Of a stretch of DNA of 64,000 bases, positions 35,844 through 44,436 are shown one piece after another. The translations under genes and the position numbers were made by a program. Under the pieces are notes generated by a model. It was not told the origin of the DNA, did no database searches, and worked only from the letters and a program-made list of their open reading frames with translations. The number at the start of each line of letters is the position of its first letter. Position 1 is the stretch's first letter. Source of the DNA: Spirochaetales bacterium (GTDB lineage: Bacteria > Spirochaetota > Spirochaetia > SZUA-6 > DRHE01); NCBI GenBank assembly GCA_030604195.1, contig JAUVWI010000007.1, forward strand, positions 1 through 64,000, in the 5' to 3' direction.

Positions 35844-35872
35844 ATACTTATTAAAATTATAGTTGAAAAATA

Positions 35873-36655
35873 TTAAATATGGCTTTCCACCAGTCTTATT
35901 CGTTCCTCAAAATACTCCCTGCGACGGCGGTTAAACTCACCCGCGTCGCCCCTGATGCCCTTTACCGCTGGTTTCAATTCTTCGAACTGCTCCTCAATCA
36001 GGGCCAGGTAATCCTTCCAGCTCATATCTGCATGCACCCCCTTTTTGGGGATCAGGGCCATGGTCTTATCCCAGGACAGGTCCAGGGATTTCTGGATTAA
36101 GGCAAAGAGTATCAGCTCCTGGGGTGATTGAAGTTTCAGCAGCTCTTCTTCATCCCTGACATCTGTGAATATTTTACGGTAAAAGGCCAGGTACTCTTTC
36201 CTGGCCCGCTGATATTCGCCCTGCTCATAGTAAAACTGAGATAAGAGCGGTATTCTTTTTTCAAGCAGATACTCCCTGCACCCGGGCGCTTCCAGGTATT
36301 CTGAAGCCTCTGAAAACATACCCTCTTCCAGGTATCCGGAACCGATAAAGAAGGCAATTGCCCTATTCTTGGTCTGCTCGAATCCCTTCTGCAGTATGGC
36401 AAATCTTCCTTTCAGGTCTTTTGAGTTAGAATGGTTAAGAAAATACTCTAAATATACCTCAGGCTGCCGCGGATATTTTTCTACAGCATTTTGAAGAAGC
36501 TGGTCTCCCTTTTCATCCTCACCTTTGTGGCGCAGGTACCTGGCCCGCTCCAGCAAACGCTGCCAGCCGGGTGTTTTCAATAGGGGAACAATCACCCGAA
36601 AAAGAATAACCAGCAGGAATAGTAGACCGGGAAGGAATAGTATTGACATATTCAC
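35873..36655 (-). CDS. membrane-anchored TPR-like protein, uncharacterised
   Basis: 260 residues. A single N-terminal helix (ILFLPGLLFLLVILFRVIVPLL) anchors a helical domain with repeated pairs of helices. Segments such as RARYLRHKGEDEKGDQLLQNAVEKYPRQPEVYLEYFLNH, FFIGSGYLEEGMFSEASEYLEAP and QFYYEQGEYQRARKEYLAFYRKIF have tetratricopeptide spacing. The domain probably faces the cytoplasm and mediates protein contacts. The start is GTG 36655, overlapping the upstream stop as GTGA; ATG 36649 is an alternative. It is paired with the unknown gene upstream. No function can be assigned. Confidence 0.65.
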   Translation of the reverse strand: MNMSILFLPGLLFLLVILFRVIVPLLKTPGWQRLLERARYLRHKGEDEKGDQLLQNAVEKYPRQPEVYLEYFLNHSNSKDLKGRFAILQKGFEQTKNRAIAFFIGSGYLEEGMFSEASEYLEAPGCREYLLEKRIPLLSQFYYEQGEYQRARKEYLAFYRKIFTDVRDEEELLKLQSPQELILFALIQKSLDLSWDKTMALIPKKGVHADMSWKDYLALIEEQFEELKPAVKGIRGDAGEFNRRRREYFEERIRLVESHI

Positions 36656-37158
36656 GACTTCTCCTCTTTCACGCTTAAGATCTGGAACTTTCCGGTAACG
36701 CCGTCCAGCAAAACCCGGAAAGAGCTCCTCTTGCGATTCTCACATTTGATCAGCCAGAAAGGCTTGTAGACCCGGGCCTGCTCCAGCAGTTCCATCTGCG
36801 GTATAAGCAGGCTCTTCATCTTGTGCCTGGCTGTATGAATAATATAACTCTGCGCTATTTTTTCAGCCTCTTCCCCATCTACTGCACAGGGGATAACATT
36901 CTCACTGTCCGCCGATACATCCTCTCTATCGAAGATGTCCGCTGTGGCCGCCTCGCTGTCTCGCAAGTTAACCAGGCAGGAGGCCTTGAAGGAACGCTCA
37001 CGGAAAAGCATCTTCACAGTACAGTTATAGAAAAACCAATGGTAGGGATAATATATTCTTTTCAGCACCCGGGTAGAGTAATCAGCCGATACCCCGTCAA
37101 TAATCAGGCGCGCTTGTTCACTGGATATGTTTTGCCGAATAGTAGTTATGGTTTCCAT
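36652..37158 (-). CDS. uncharacterised protein coupled to the TPR-like gene
   Basis: 168 residues from ATG 37158 (the ORF track uses TTG 37164; AGG lies seven bases before the ATG). No signal peptide. Two cysteine-containing segments (WFFYNCTVKML and KPFWLIKCENRKR) and a beta-rich C-terminus (SFRVLLDGVTGKFQIL) stand out. The end reads like a ligand-binding beta-sandwich, but no family is recognised. It overlaps the downstream gene by four bases. It lies just after the terminator of the symporter gene, so it begins a new transcript. Confidence 0.6.
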   Translation of the reverse strand: METITTIRQNISSEQARLIIDGVSADYSTRVLKRIYYPYHWFFYNCTVKMLFRERSFKASCLVNLRDSEAATADIFDREDVSADSENVIPCAVDGEEAEKIAQSYIIHTARHKMKSLLIPQMELLEQARVYKPFWLIKCENRKRSSFRVLLDGVTGKFQILSVKEEKS

Positions 37159-37176
37159 TATCAACCTGATAAAATA

Positions 37177-37209
37177 GTATAAAAAACCCCCCGGAAATAC
37201 CAGGGGGTT
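37177..37209 (-). terminator. rho-independent terminator of the sodium:solute symporter gene
   Basis: AACCCCC (37185-37191) and GGGGGTT (37203-37209) form a GC-rich stem. On the minus strand it is followed by a run of T residues (TTTTTTATAC, counting the stem end). Confidence 0.85.
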
Positions 37210-37230
37210 GTAAGATTTTCAGCAAATAAT

Positions 37231-38787
37231 CTAGGTGTCAAACTTCTTAATCTCTTCATCTTCCGGGTTAATGGCAAATTCCGCCATGGCCAGCATTTCC
37301 TTGGGAATGGGTCCGACCTTGGCCGTTTCATCAATAGCATTAAGAATATGCTTTGGCACGGGAAATGATTTCTGAGTGGCAAGGCTTACCACTATCATCA
37401 GCACAATTGAGGTGATCAACCCGGCAAACATGGGGTGTATAGCCGTCGCTGCGCCCCAACCTGCAACCTTCCAGAGAAAGGCAATCGCCGCACCACCTAT
37501 CATTGAGGCAACAGCTCCCGGGGTGTTGGCCTTTTTCCACCAGACCGCACACACATATACCGGCAGGAAGGCACTTCCCAGGACCGAGGTGGTAAAGACC
37601 ACGATTGCGAAAACACCCGGCGGCTGCACCAGGGCAACTATGTAACCGATAACGGCCATGACCAGGATCAGTATTCGCGATACCATGACCATCTGCTTGT
37701 CATCCGCCTTTTTATTGAAAAAGCGCTGATAGATATCACGGGAAGCAATAGTACCGGTCTGCAGTAGAATAGAATCCGCCGTTGACATGATCGCCGCCAT
37801 AATTCCGGCCATTACGATTCCGGTTATGAATGGAGGCAGCAGTTTGCCCGCTACACTGAAAATAGCCAGCTCAGGATCTTTCAGGTTGGGCAGTATAATA
37901 ATGGCCATTATCCCGATTATATAGGGGGCGGTTACAAAAAACAGGTTCCAGATAGTGGCATAGAGACCGGCCATACGCGCTGTTTTGGGGTCCTCCATGG
38001 CCATATGGCGGGTAACTACATGGGGCCAGCCCATATAACCCACCGAAAAGATGAGCACCGCTCCTGCCACTTCACCCCATTGGCCTTTATAGGCCAGATC
38101 CTTTCCCCAGATAGAGAGGTAGGTGGGATCCACCTTGGCTACGGCCAGGTTGGCAGCGGTGAAACCGCCCAGGTAAGATAGACAGGCGCTGAAAATCCAC
38201 ACTATACCGACGAGCATAACGATACTCTGAAAGAAATCAGTGTAGGCCACAGCATAGTAGCCGCCCATGTAGGTATAGACCATAATAATGCCCACGGCTA
38301 TGGCAAGAGCCAGCCAGTAGGGAAGCCCGGTAACCAGGGCCATGCCCTTTCCACCGGCAATAAACTGGGCCAGCACATAGAAGAAGAGGAAGAATACGGT
38401 TAAAACTGCGCCTATCAGCCTGGTGGCCGCCGCGGGATAACGATTCTCCAGGTACTCTATTGAAGTCAGCGAGCCCATGATCTTGGAGAGCTTTCTCATA
38501 CGGCGACCTATAATAGAAAGGTTAACAATACCGCCGCCGATATCGCCCACTGCATACCACAATGACCAGTATCCAGTGGTATAGCCCGCCGAACCACCGC
38601 CTAAGAACATATAGCCGCTCATTGAAGTGGCCTGCAGGGTCATTGCAGTAACCAGAGGACCAATTTTTCTGCCTCCCAGCAGGAAGCCCTCCAAATCCTT
38701 GGCCGCTCCCTTTTTTACAGCCCAGAAACCAATTCCAATTACTACAACGTAGTAAAGGACCAGAAAGATTAATACAGCCGGGTTCAT
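37231..38787 (-). CDS. sodium:solute symporter (SSS family)
   Basis: 518 residues, about 13 membrane helices. SSS signatures are DLEGFLLGGRKIGPLVTAMTLQATSMSGYMFLGGGSAGYTTGYWSLWYAVG near the N-terminus and GIMAAIMSTADSILLQTGTIASRDIYQRFF (Na2-site Ser/Thr and the ASRDIY motif) near residue 325. It imports a small organic solute such as an amino acid, pantothenate or acid with Na+. The ATG overlaps the stop of a 39-residue single-span protein as ATGA. Together with the Na+-pumping decarboxylase nearby it points to a Na+ economy. Substrate unknown. Confidence 0.9.
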   Translation of the reverse strand: MNPAVLIFLVLYYVVVIGIGFWAVKKGAAKDLEGFLLGGRKIGPLVTAMTLQATSMSGYMFLGGGSAGYTTGYWSLWYAVGDIGGGIVNLSIIGRRMRKLSKIMGSLTSIEYLENRYPAAATRLIGAVLTVFFLFFYVLAQFIAGGKGMALVTGLPYWLALAIAVGIIMVYTYMGGYYAVAYTDFFQSIVMLVGIVWIFSACLSYLGGFTAANLAVAKVDPTYLSIWGKDLAYKGQWGEVAGAVLIFSVGYMGWPHVVTRHMAMEDPKTARMAGLYATIWNLFFVTAPYIIGIMAIIILPNLKDPELAIFSVAGKLLPPFITGIVMAGIMAAIMSTADSILLQTGTIASRDIYQRFFNKKADDKQMVMVSRILILVMAVIGYIVALVQPPGVFAIVVFTTSVLGSAFLPVYVCAVWWKKANTPGAVASMIGGAAIAFLWKVAGWGAATAIHPMFAGLITSIVLMIVVSLATQKSFPVPKHILNAIDETAKVGPIPKEMLAMAEFAINPEDEEIKKFDT

Positions 38788-38903
38788 TTGTCACCTCCCT
38801 TTCCCCAATTCCTGGACACATAGAGGAAAACAAGGGTCCAGATAATCCAGAACAGGGGGAAGCCAAACATTACCAAAGCCGTAACTCCGGGTAATCCAAA
38901 CAT
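38784..38903 (-). CDS. 39-residue single-span membrane protein, symporter small accessory subunit
   Basis: Missed by the ORF track because of its length. ATG at 38903 has a near-perfect AAGGAGGTCACT ribosome site. The product begins MFGLPGVTALVMFGFPLFWI and has a single long hydrophobic helix to VFLYV, then a basic/polar tail SRNWGKGGDK. The TGA overlaps the symporter ATG by four bases. SSS symporters of other bacteria are often preceded by a small one- or two-span protein (for example YhdT with PanF), so a stabilising or regulatory partner is likely (inference). Confidence 0.75.
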   Translation of the reverse strand: MFGLPGVTALVMFGFPLFWIIWTLVFLYVSRNWGKGGDK

Positions 38904-38934
38904 AGTGACCTCCTTAAAAGATTTTATTGCTACT

Positions 38935-38962
38935 ATTTTAGCAGTTATGTTTCAGTTGTCAA
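38935..38962 (-). promoter_or_regulatory. promoter of the symporter operon
   Basis: Minus strand TTGACA (38962-38957), 16 bp, TAAAAT (38940-38935). The leader to the small-protein ATG is about 25 bases and contains AAGGAGG. Confidence 0.65.
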
Positions 38963-38969
38963 GTAATAT

Positions 38970-39170
38970 TTAAAATTTTATTTGATTCTGCCCGGGGAGA
39001 CCGGACTCTATATTCCCGCGACACCTTTCCGCTTCATCAAAAACCCTGCTCTTATGCTCCTGCAGTTCTTTCCTCCTCTTTATCTCTTTTTCCGCCCTCT
39101 TTACTAATTCCACAGGAATTGTTATATTCCCATCACTATAGTTAATGAGGTGGAAAATAATGTCACGCAA
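38970..39170 (-). CDS. possible small charged protein divergent to rpmB
   Basis: 66 residues, helical and rich in charge ([25 protein letters not shown]), with one cysteine. The composition looks like real protein. Doubts: the only start is TTG 39170 inside the first codons of rpmB on the other strand, there is no ribosome site, and its stop lies just upstream of the symporter promoter. It could be a truncated or non-expressed ORF. Confidence 0.3.
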   Translation of the reverse strand: MRDIIFHLINYSDGNITIPVELVKRAEKEIKRRKELQEHKSRVFDEAERCRGNIESGLPGQNQIKF

Positions 39171-39348
39171 GTGTGAAATATGTGGAAAATCAACTGTAAC
39201 CGGTAATAATGTGAGTCACGCCAAGAACAGGACCCGCAGAACCTGGAAGCCCAACCTGCTCAAAATACGCACCATGATCGGCTCCACCAAAAAAACCATC
39301 AAAATCTGTACCCGTTGTCTGCGCAGCGGCAAAGTCGTTAAGCTTTAA
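39160..39348 (+). CDS. rpmB: 50S ribosomal protein L28
   Basis: 62 residues from ATG 39160 ([10 protein letters not shown]). The ORF track's 39145 start is rejected because the family begins MSRxC and GAGGTGG lies before this ATG. It carries the zinc-type CxxC pairs CEICGK and [21 protein letters not shown] is the L28 rRNA-binding stretch. It is a part of the large ribosomal subunit. It stands alone, without rpmG, and its end overlaps the convergent redox gene by 11 bases. Confidence 0.97.
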   Translation: MSRKCEICGKSTVTGNNVSHAKNRTRRTWKPNLLKIRTMIGSTKKTIKICTRCLRSGKVVKL

Positions 39349-42300
39349 ATAAGCCTGCCAAACTCCTGATATCCACGATCCCGCTTCTGAAGGGACTTCT
39401 CCCCGAAGGCTCGGTGTAACCCTGCAGCCATAGAGGCTGAGGCAGGGGAATAAAGAGTCCGCTGCCTGTGGCCTTCCTGCCCAGCTCGATCACCCTACCC
39501 TTGAAGGTGGGCATGGATGTGTCGCTATCTGCGCCTACAGCGATCAGTAGATCATATTCCCCTTTCCCCCCAGGCAGCTTTTTTGCCGCCAGTGAACGTA
39601 GCAGGTAGCCTGCATTTCTTGAATTCCAGAAGAGGGTTGTGCAGAGCTGCTCCCCGCTCTGGAGCAGAGCTCCGAGCAGCCGCTTCTCTTTACTCCCGCC
39701 GCTCGCTGTGCTCGCTGTGCTCGCTGTGCTCGCTTCGCTCGCTTCGTTCGCCTTCAAAAACTCTTCAGGGTTTATCAGCAAATCGAGACGCCGCTTTTTA
39801 CCTGCCTCACTCTTCAATATCTCCGCCAGTTCATCAGGATCAGGAATTAGGCGGCTGAAAAAACGATCGTAAAGTTTATCCTGTCGTGCCACACCCCAGA
39901 GCTGCCAGCCATATTTTTTGTGCATGGACAGGGCCTCGGTGAAAGCCACGTTATTGCTCTGCTCAAGGTTGCCAACCAGTATTATGACCCTCTCTTCAGG
40001 ACCATAGTTCAGCTCTTCAAAGAGATAACCCCGATTACCGCCGGTTACAGGCAGCCCGGCCCAGGACTTATCAAGCTCCTGCAGACCATCCGCCTCAACG
40101 GCCATACCATTCTTTTGCGCCAGCCCCAGGAAAAGATCGATGGTTTCACCGGAGAGATAGGGGGAAATGCGCATAAGCGCTTTTTTTGCTTCACCCAGGT
40201 ATTTTCCAACCAGCTCACCGGCCTCTGAAATGCTTATCTCTTTTCCATCCGGCAACAGCGGGGCGGCTGTAATTGGTTCATTCAAAAAGGTGTGCTCGAA
40301 TTTACCCTTGCGGCAGAGGCGTCCGCCACCGGTAAAGCTGCCACCGGCCACTCCGCCGCCTTTTATTGCGTTACCTGCTAAGCCACCTGCCAATCCACCC
40401 GCAGGCGTGGACCGCTCCTTGAAGGTTGCCCTGGATGTTTCCTTGAAGGTTGCCCTGGATGTTTCCTTGAAGGTTGCCCTGGATGTTTCCTTTATCCTGG
40501 TCAGGAGGGTGCCGTGATAGCGGTATTCCAGGGCACAGGCTACCGAACAGAGAGTGCAGAAACCCTCTTCCACTCTCTCCTCAAGGGGTACGGTTTTACC
40601 TTCAGGATACTTCTCAGTAAGGGCGCCTACCGGACAGGTTGAAATGCACTGTCCGCAAGAAATACAGAGTTCGTCCTCGCCAAAGGGCACATTGAATGAG
40701 GGCGCAACCTCGGATTTAAAGCCGCGGTATATATAACCCAGAGCCCCGATACCCTGAACTTCCAGGCAAATGCGTATACAGCGGCCGCAGAGAATACATT
40801 TTGCCGGATCACGAATAATATAGGGATGGCTCTCATCTATGGGATGTTTCTGGATCTCTCCCAGAAATCGAGTGGCTATAGCGCCGTAATCCTGGGCCTG
40901 CTCTTTTAGCTTGCACTCATGCACATCATTACAGCCGCATTCCAGACAGCGGTCCGCCTCTTTCAACGCCTGCTCCCGGCTGTAGCCCTGCTCCAGCTCA
41001 TTGAAGGAACTCTGCCGCTCCTTAAGGTCAATCAGGGGCATCTTCTGTCGCGGTATGCGCGGTTCATCCTTTAATTCCTCCTCGGTTACCTCGCCGAAAT
41101 CATCCTTACGGCTCAGGAACTCCTTTGCGGAGCGGCCATTCCTGCCTTCCAGGTAAGCCATAATTGAAGAGGCGGCGTGTTTTCCCCCGGCGATTGCCTG
41201 AATGGCAATGCCCGGACCGGTAACCAGGTCGCCGGCGGCAAAGAGCCCTGGAATCGCTGTTTCGCCGCTTTCCGCATTACAAACTAAATAACCGCGCCCA
41301 TCGAGTAAGCCCTCAAGATTTTCCAGATAACCGGTCTCTGAATACTGGCCTATGGCAGCGATTACGTTATCTATGGGCTGGTCGAACTCCGAGCCTTCAA
41401 CCGGTATGGGCCGTCTTCTGCCTGAGCTGTCGGGTTCACCCAATTCCATCTTTATCAGGCGAATAGCGGTTAGTCCCTGCTCTGAACCCTGAATGCCCAC
41501 CGGCGATACCAGGTAAGAAATCTTTACTCCCTCCTCGATAGCCTCATCAATCTCTATGCTCGCAGCCGGCATTTCCTTTCTGGTTCTTCGGTAGAAAAGA
41601 TATACCTCCCCGGCGCCGAGGCGCAGCGAGGTGCGGGCTGCATCAATAGCGGTATTGCCGCCGCCGATTACCGCAACTCGTTTTCCCAGAACAACCTCTT
41701 TACCCTCGGCAATCTCCTTCAGGAAATCGATGCCGGAGAGCACTCCCGGCAGCTTCTCTCCTTCAACACGCAGGTTGCTGCTCTTCCAGGCGCCCATAGC
41801 CAGAAGTACGGCGTGATAATCACGGCGAAGGTCGGCAAGCTCTAAATTATCTCCCAGGCGCAGGCCGCTCTTAAGCGCTATACCCAGTCTTAATATGGTA
41901 TTGATTTCCAGATCCAGGGTTGCCTGGGGCAGCCGGTAGTCAGGTATGCCGTAACGCAGCATACCGCCCGCCTTTTGCTCCGCCTCAAAAATGGTAACCG
42001 CAACCCCCTGCTGCACCAGGTAGTAAGCCGCCGAAAGTCCGGCGGGTCCCGCTCCCACAACAGCAACCCGTTGACCATTCTGTGGGTTTAGAACAGGATC
42101 AAAACCACTGTCAGAGAAAAGATCGAGATCCGCCACGTAACGCTTAAGCCAGTCAATTCCCACCGCTTCGTCAACCAGGCGCCGCCTGCACTCATCCTCG
42201 CAGGGCCGGGGACACACCCGGCCGCAGACTGACGGCAGGGGATTATCCTTTTTAATCAGCTCCAGGGCCTCCCGGAATTTTTTATTGGCTATGAGACCGA

Positions 42301-42673
42301 TATATCCCTGTACATCGATATTGGAGGGACAGGCCAGGGTACAGGGGGGTTTGCAATCCCCATAATGGTTGGAGAGCAGCAGCTCCAGCGCCATTTTGCG
42401 GGCGCTGCGGATATCAGCGCTGTCAGTGGTAATGCGCATTCCCGGAAGCACTTTAGTGGCACAGGCCGGCACAAAACCCCTTGCGCCCTCCACTTTTACC
42501 ATACAGACCCAGCAGGAGCCGTAAGGTTCAAGGCGCGGATCGTGGCAGAGGGTGGGAATATCTATGGAGTGCTGCTCAGCAACCTCAAGAATTGTTGCCT
42601 CCGGTGTTACTAAAAGCTTCCTTCCATTGAGCTCAATATTTATCAAGGTGGGGACTAACGAATTATTCAACAT
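39338..42673 (-). CDS. multidomain iron-sulfur/flavin oxidoreductase (NuoG-like plus GltD/NfnB-like fusion), candidate StnA
   Basis: 1111 residues. Domain order: a [2Fe-2S] ferredoxin domain (residues 8-85; [12 protein letters not shown]), a NuoG-type Cys segment and the DPD-like helical domain ([28 protein letters not shown]), then the FAD site ([17 protein letters not shown], near residue 205) and the NAD(P)H site ([17 protein letters not shown] with [10 protein letters not shown]). Next come two [4Fe-4S] ferredoxin motifs ([23 protein letters not shown]) and a broken molybdopterin-type domain ([12 protein letters not shown] ... GGRLCRKG) without molybdenum ligands. It resembles the large subunit of Sporomusa-type Nfn, which joins NAD, NADP and ferredoxin pools. 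Two in-frame minisatellites lie near the end. The ATG overlaps the NuoF-like stop by one base. Confidence 0.8.
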   Translation of the reverse strand: MLNNSLVPTLINIELNGRKLLVTPEATILEVAEQHSIDIPTLCHDPRLEPYGSCWVCMVKVEGARGFVPACATKVLPGMRITTDSADIRSARKMALELLLSNHYGDCKPPCTLACPSNIDVQGYIGLIANKKFREALELIKKDNPLPSVCGRVCPRPCEDECRRRLVDEAVGIDWLKRYVADLDLFSDSGFDPVLNPQNGQRVAVVGAGPAGLSAAYYLVQQGVAVTIFEAEQKAGGMLRYGIPDYRLPQATLDLEINTILRLGIALKSGLRLGDNLELADLRRDYHAVLLAMGAWKSSNLRVEGEKLPGVLSGIDFLKEIAEGKEVVLGKRVAVIGGGNTAIDAARTSLRLGAGEVYLFYRRTRKEMPAASIEIDEAIEEGVKISYLVSPVGIQGSEQGLTAIRLIKMELGEPDSSGRRRPIPVEGSEFDQPIDNVIAAIGQYSETGYLENLEGLLDGRGYLVCNAESGETAIPGLFAAGDLVTGPGIAIQAIAGGKHAASSIMAYLEGRNGRSAKEFLSRKDDFGEVTEEELKDEPRIPRQKMPLIDLKERQSSFNELEQGYSREQALKEADRCLECGCNDVHECKLKEQAQDYGAIATRFLGEIQKHPIDESHPYIIRDPAKCILCGRCIRICLEVQGIGALGYIYRGFKSEVAPSFNVPFGEDELCISCGQCISTCPVGALTEKYPEGKTVPLEERVEEGFCTLCSVACALEYRYHGTLLTRIKETSRATFKETSRATFKETSRATFKERSTPAGGLAGGLAGNAIKGGGVAGGSFTGGGRLCRKGKFEHTFLNEPITAAPLLPDGKEISISEAGELVGKYLGEAKKALMRISPYLSGETIDLFLGLAQKNGMAVEADGLQELDKSWAGLPVTGGNRGYLFEELNYGPEERVIILVGNLEQSNNVAFTEALSMHKKYGWQLWGVARQDKLYDRFFSRLIPDPDELAEILKSEAGKKRRLDLLINPEEFLKANEASEASTASTASTASGGSKEKRLLGALLQSGEQLCTTLFWNSRNAGYLLRSLAAKKLPGGKGEYDLLIAVGADSDTSMPTFKGRVIELGRKATGSGLFIPLPQPLWLQGYTEPSGRSPFRSGIVDIRSLAGLFKA
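39701..39754. repeat. 9-bp in-frame minisatellite in the StnA-like gene
   Basis: Six imperfect 9-bp units: GCTCGCTGT three times, GCTCGCTTC twice, then GTTCGCCTT. On the coding (minus) strand they give the residue run [15 protein letters not shown] near the C-terminus. Being a multiple of three, unit gain or loss would keep the frame. Confidence 0.85.
40417..40488. repeat. 24-bp perfect triplicate in the StnA-like gene
   Basis: The 24-bp unit CCTTGAAGGTTGCCCTGGAT+GTTT occurs three times without a mismatch at 40417, 40441 and 40465. It encodes an eight-residue unit (ETSRATFK) three times, inside the loop between the third and fourth cysteine of the fifth iron-sulfur site. A Gly/Ala-rich tract ([10 protein letters not shown]) follows it. 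Confidence 0.9.
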
Positions 42674-44436
42674 TACTCTCCTGTAGTTATATCAATTGCC
42701 TGAAATCTGCAGGCCTCGAAACAGAGACCGCACTTGACGCATAACTCCTGATCTATGGTGTGGACCTCTTTTCTCTCACCCTCTATTGCTTTGACAGGAC
42801 AGACCCGGGCACACAAAGTGCAACCTGTGCATTTATCAGCCACAACCTGGTATTTAATCAGCGCTTTACATTGCAGCGCGGGGCAGCGTTTATTCTTGAT
42901 ATGCTCCTCATACTCGCTGCGGAAATACTTCAGGGTAGTCAGCACCGGGTTGGGCGCGGTTTGCCCCAGGGCGCAGAGCGAGGATACTTTGATCTTGGCG
43001 GACAGCTCCTCAAGCCGTTCAAGATCCGCCATCTCTCCCAGGCCGCCTGTTATACGCTCCAATATTTCCAGCATCCTCCTGGTGCCCACCCGGCAGAAGG
43101 TGCATTTGCCGCAGGATTCGTTCTGGGTGAATCTTAAGAAATAAGCCGCCACATCAACCATGCAGGTGGACTCATCCATAACCACCATGCCTCCCGAGCC
43201 CATAATGGCTCCGGTAGCAGTAAGGGAATCATAATCCACCTGAACATCCAGGAGGCTTTCCGGGATACAGCCGCCCGAGGGCCCGCCGAGCTGAACCGCC
43301 TTGAACTTTTTATCAGCTAAAATACCGCCGCCGATATCAAATATTACCTTGCGCAAGGTTACACCCATGGGCACTTCAACCATACCGCCCCGTTTTATCT
43401 TGCCGGCCAGAGCAAAGACCTTGGTTCCCTTGCTTTTTTCAGTTCCCACCATGGCGTATTGTTCGCCTCCCATACGCAGAATGGGCGGTATATTGGCCAG
43501 GGTTTCCACATTATTAATATTAGTGGGCGCATCCCAGAGACCGCGCTGCGCCGGAAATGGCGGCCTGATCCGGGGCATTCCCCTTTTGCCTTCTACAGAG
43601 GCCATTAACGCCGTCTCTTCACCACAGACAAAGGCTCCGGCCCCCTCTTTAAGATGCACCTGAAAGGAAAAATCGCTTTCCAGGATGTTGTTGCCAAGCA
43701 AACCCTTCTGTTCAGCCTGGCTGATGGCAATGCCCAGTCTCCTGATTGCAAGAGGATATTCGGCCCGTACATAGATGTAGCCCTCATCCGCACCAATAGC
43801 ATAGGCGCCGATTGCCATGCCCTCCAGCACCGCATGGGGATCCCCTTCAAGCACGGAACGGTCCATAAAAGCGCCAGGGTCGCCCTCATCGGCATTGCAT
43901 ATCAAGTACTTTTTTTTACCCGGAGAAGCGGCTGCAAAGCTCCACTTCAAACCGGTCGGAAAACCGGCGCCGCCGCGGCCCCGCATCCCGGACTTTTGGA
44001 TTTCCCCTATAACCTCCTGCCGGCTCATTTTCTGCACAGCGCTGCGCAGGGCTGAATAGCCCTCTGCTGCCAGATAATCTTCTATAGACTCCGGATCAAT
44101 TACCCCGCAATTGGCCAGTGCTATTTTTTTCTGGTTAGCCAGGTAAGGGTACTCTTCAGGAATAAGGTGTTCTTCTACCGGAGCCTCACCGGCAAGATAA
44201 GTTGCCAGCACCTGCTTTGCCCCCTGCTCATCGAGATCGCCGTAAAGAAAATGATCGCCGTTATCCAGGCGCACCTCAATTAAGGGCTCACGGTGACAGG
44301 CGCCTATACAACCGGTTGAGATTACCGGTATATTCAAGCCCTTCGCTTTTATCTCAGCAATCAAAGCATCATGTACCACCCTTGCCCCGGCAGCTATGCC
44401 GCAGGAGCCCATACCTACCAAAACTTCCCGAACCAT
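42673..44436 (-). CDS. NuoF/HydB-like NAD(H)-FMN iron-sulfur subunit, candidate StnB
   Basis: 587 residues. An N-terminal thioredoxin-like [2Fe-2S] domain (GSCGIAAGA ... STGCIGACHREPL) is followed by the NuoF core: GMRGRGGAGFPTGLKWSF (NADH/FMN), ICNADEGDPGAFMDRSVLEGDPHAV, and ESCGKCTFCRVGTRRMLEI plus LCALGQTAPNP for the [4Fe-4S] cluster. The C-terminal tail carries two [4Fe-4S] motifs (CTGCTLCARVCPVKAI, CVKCGLCFEACRFQAI). This HydB-like layout is that of bifurcating hydrogenases and related complexes, in contrast to respiratory NuoF. The stop of the NuoE-like gene overlaps its ATG by one base. Confidence 0.88.
   Translation of the reverse strand: MVREVLVGMGSCGIAAGARVVHDALIAEIKAKGLNIPVISTGCIGACHREPLIEVRLDNGDHFLYGDLDEQGAKQVLATYLAGEAPVEEHLIPEEYPYLANQKKIALANCGVIDPESIEDYLAAEGYSALRSAVQKMSRQEVIGEIQKSGMRGRGGAGFPTGLKWSFAAASPGKKKYLICNADEGDPGAFMDRSVLEGDPHAVLEGMAIGAYAIGADEGYIYVRAEYPLAIRRLGIAISQAEQKGLLGNNILESDFSFQVHLKEGAGAFVCGEETALMASVEGKRGMPRIRPPFPAQRGLWDAPTNINNVETLANIPPILRMGGEQYAMVGTEKSKGTKVFALAGKIKRGGMVEVPMGVTLRKVIFDIGGGILADKKFKAVQLGGPSGGCIPESLLDVQVDYDSLTATGAIMGSGGMVVMDESTCMVDVAAYFLRFTQNESCGKCTFCRVGTRRMLEILERITGGLGEMADLERLEELSAKIKVSSLCALGQTAPNPVLTTLKYFRSEYEEHIKNKRCPALQCKALIKYQVVADKCTGCTLCARVCPVKAIEGERKEVHTIDQELCVKCGLCFEACRFQAIDITTGE

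Noticed and set aside
40417-40488. Short tandem repeats as a CRISPR-like array
   Set aside because: Units are adjacent without spacers and lie in a reading frame.
39338-42673. Large redox protein as a hydrogenase or formate dehydrogenase catalytic subunit
   Set aside because: No H-cluster cysteine motifs and no molybdenum-ligand Cys/Sec region were found; the FAD/NAD(P) module dominates.
42755-43144. Long plus-strand ORFs over the NuoF-like gene
   Set aside because: Shadows of the minus-strand gene produced by its high GC third positions.
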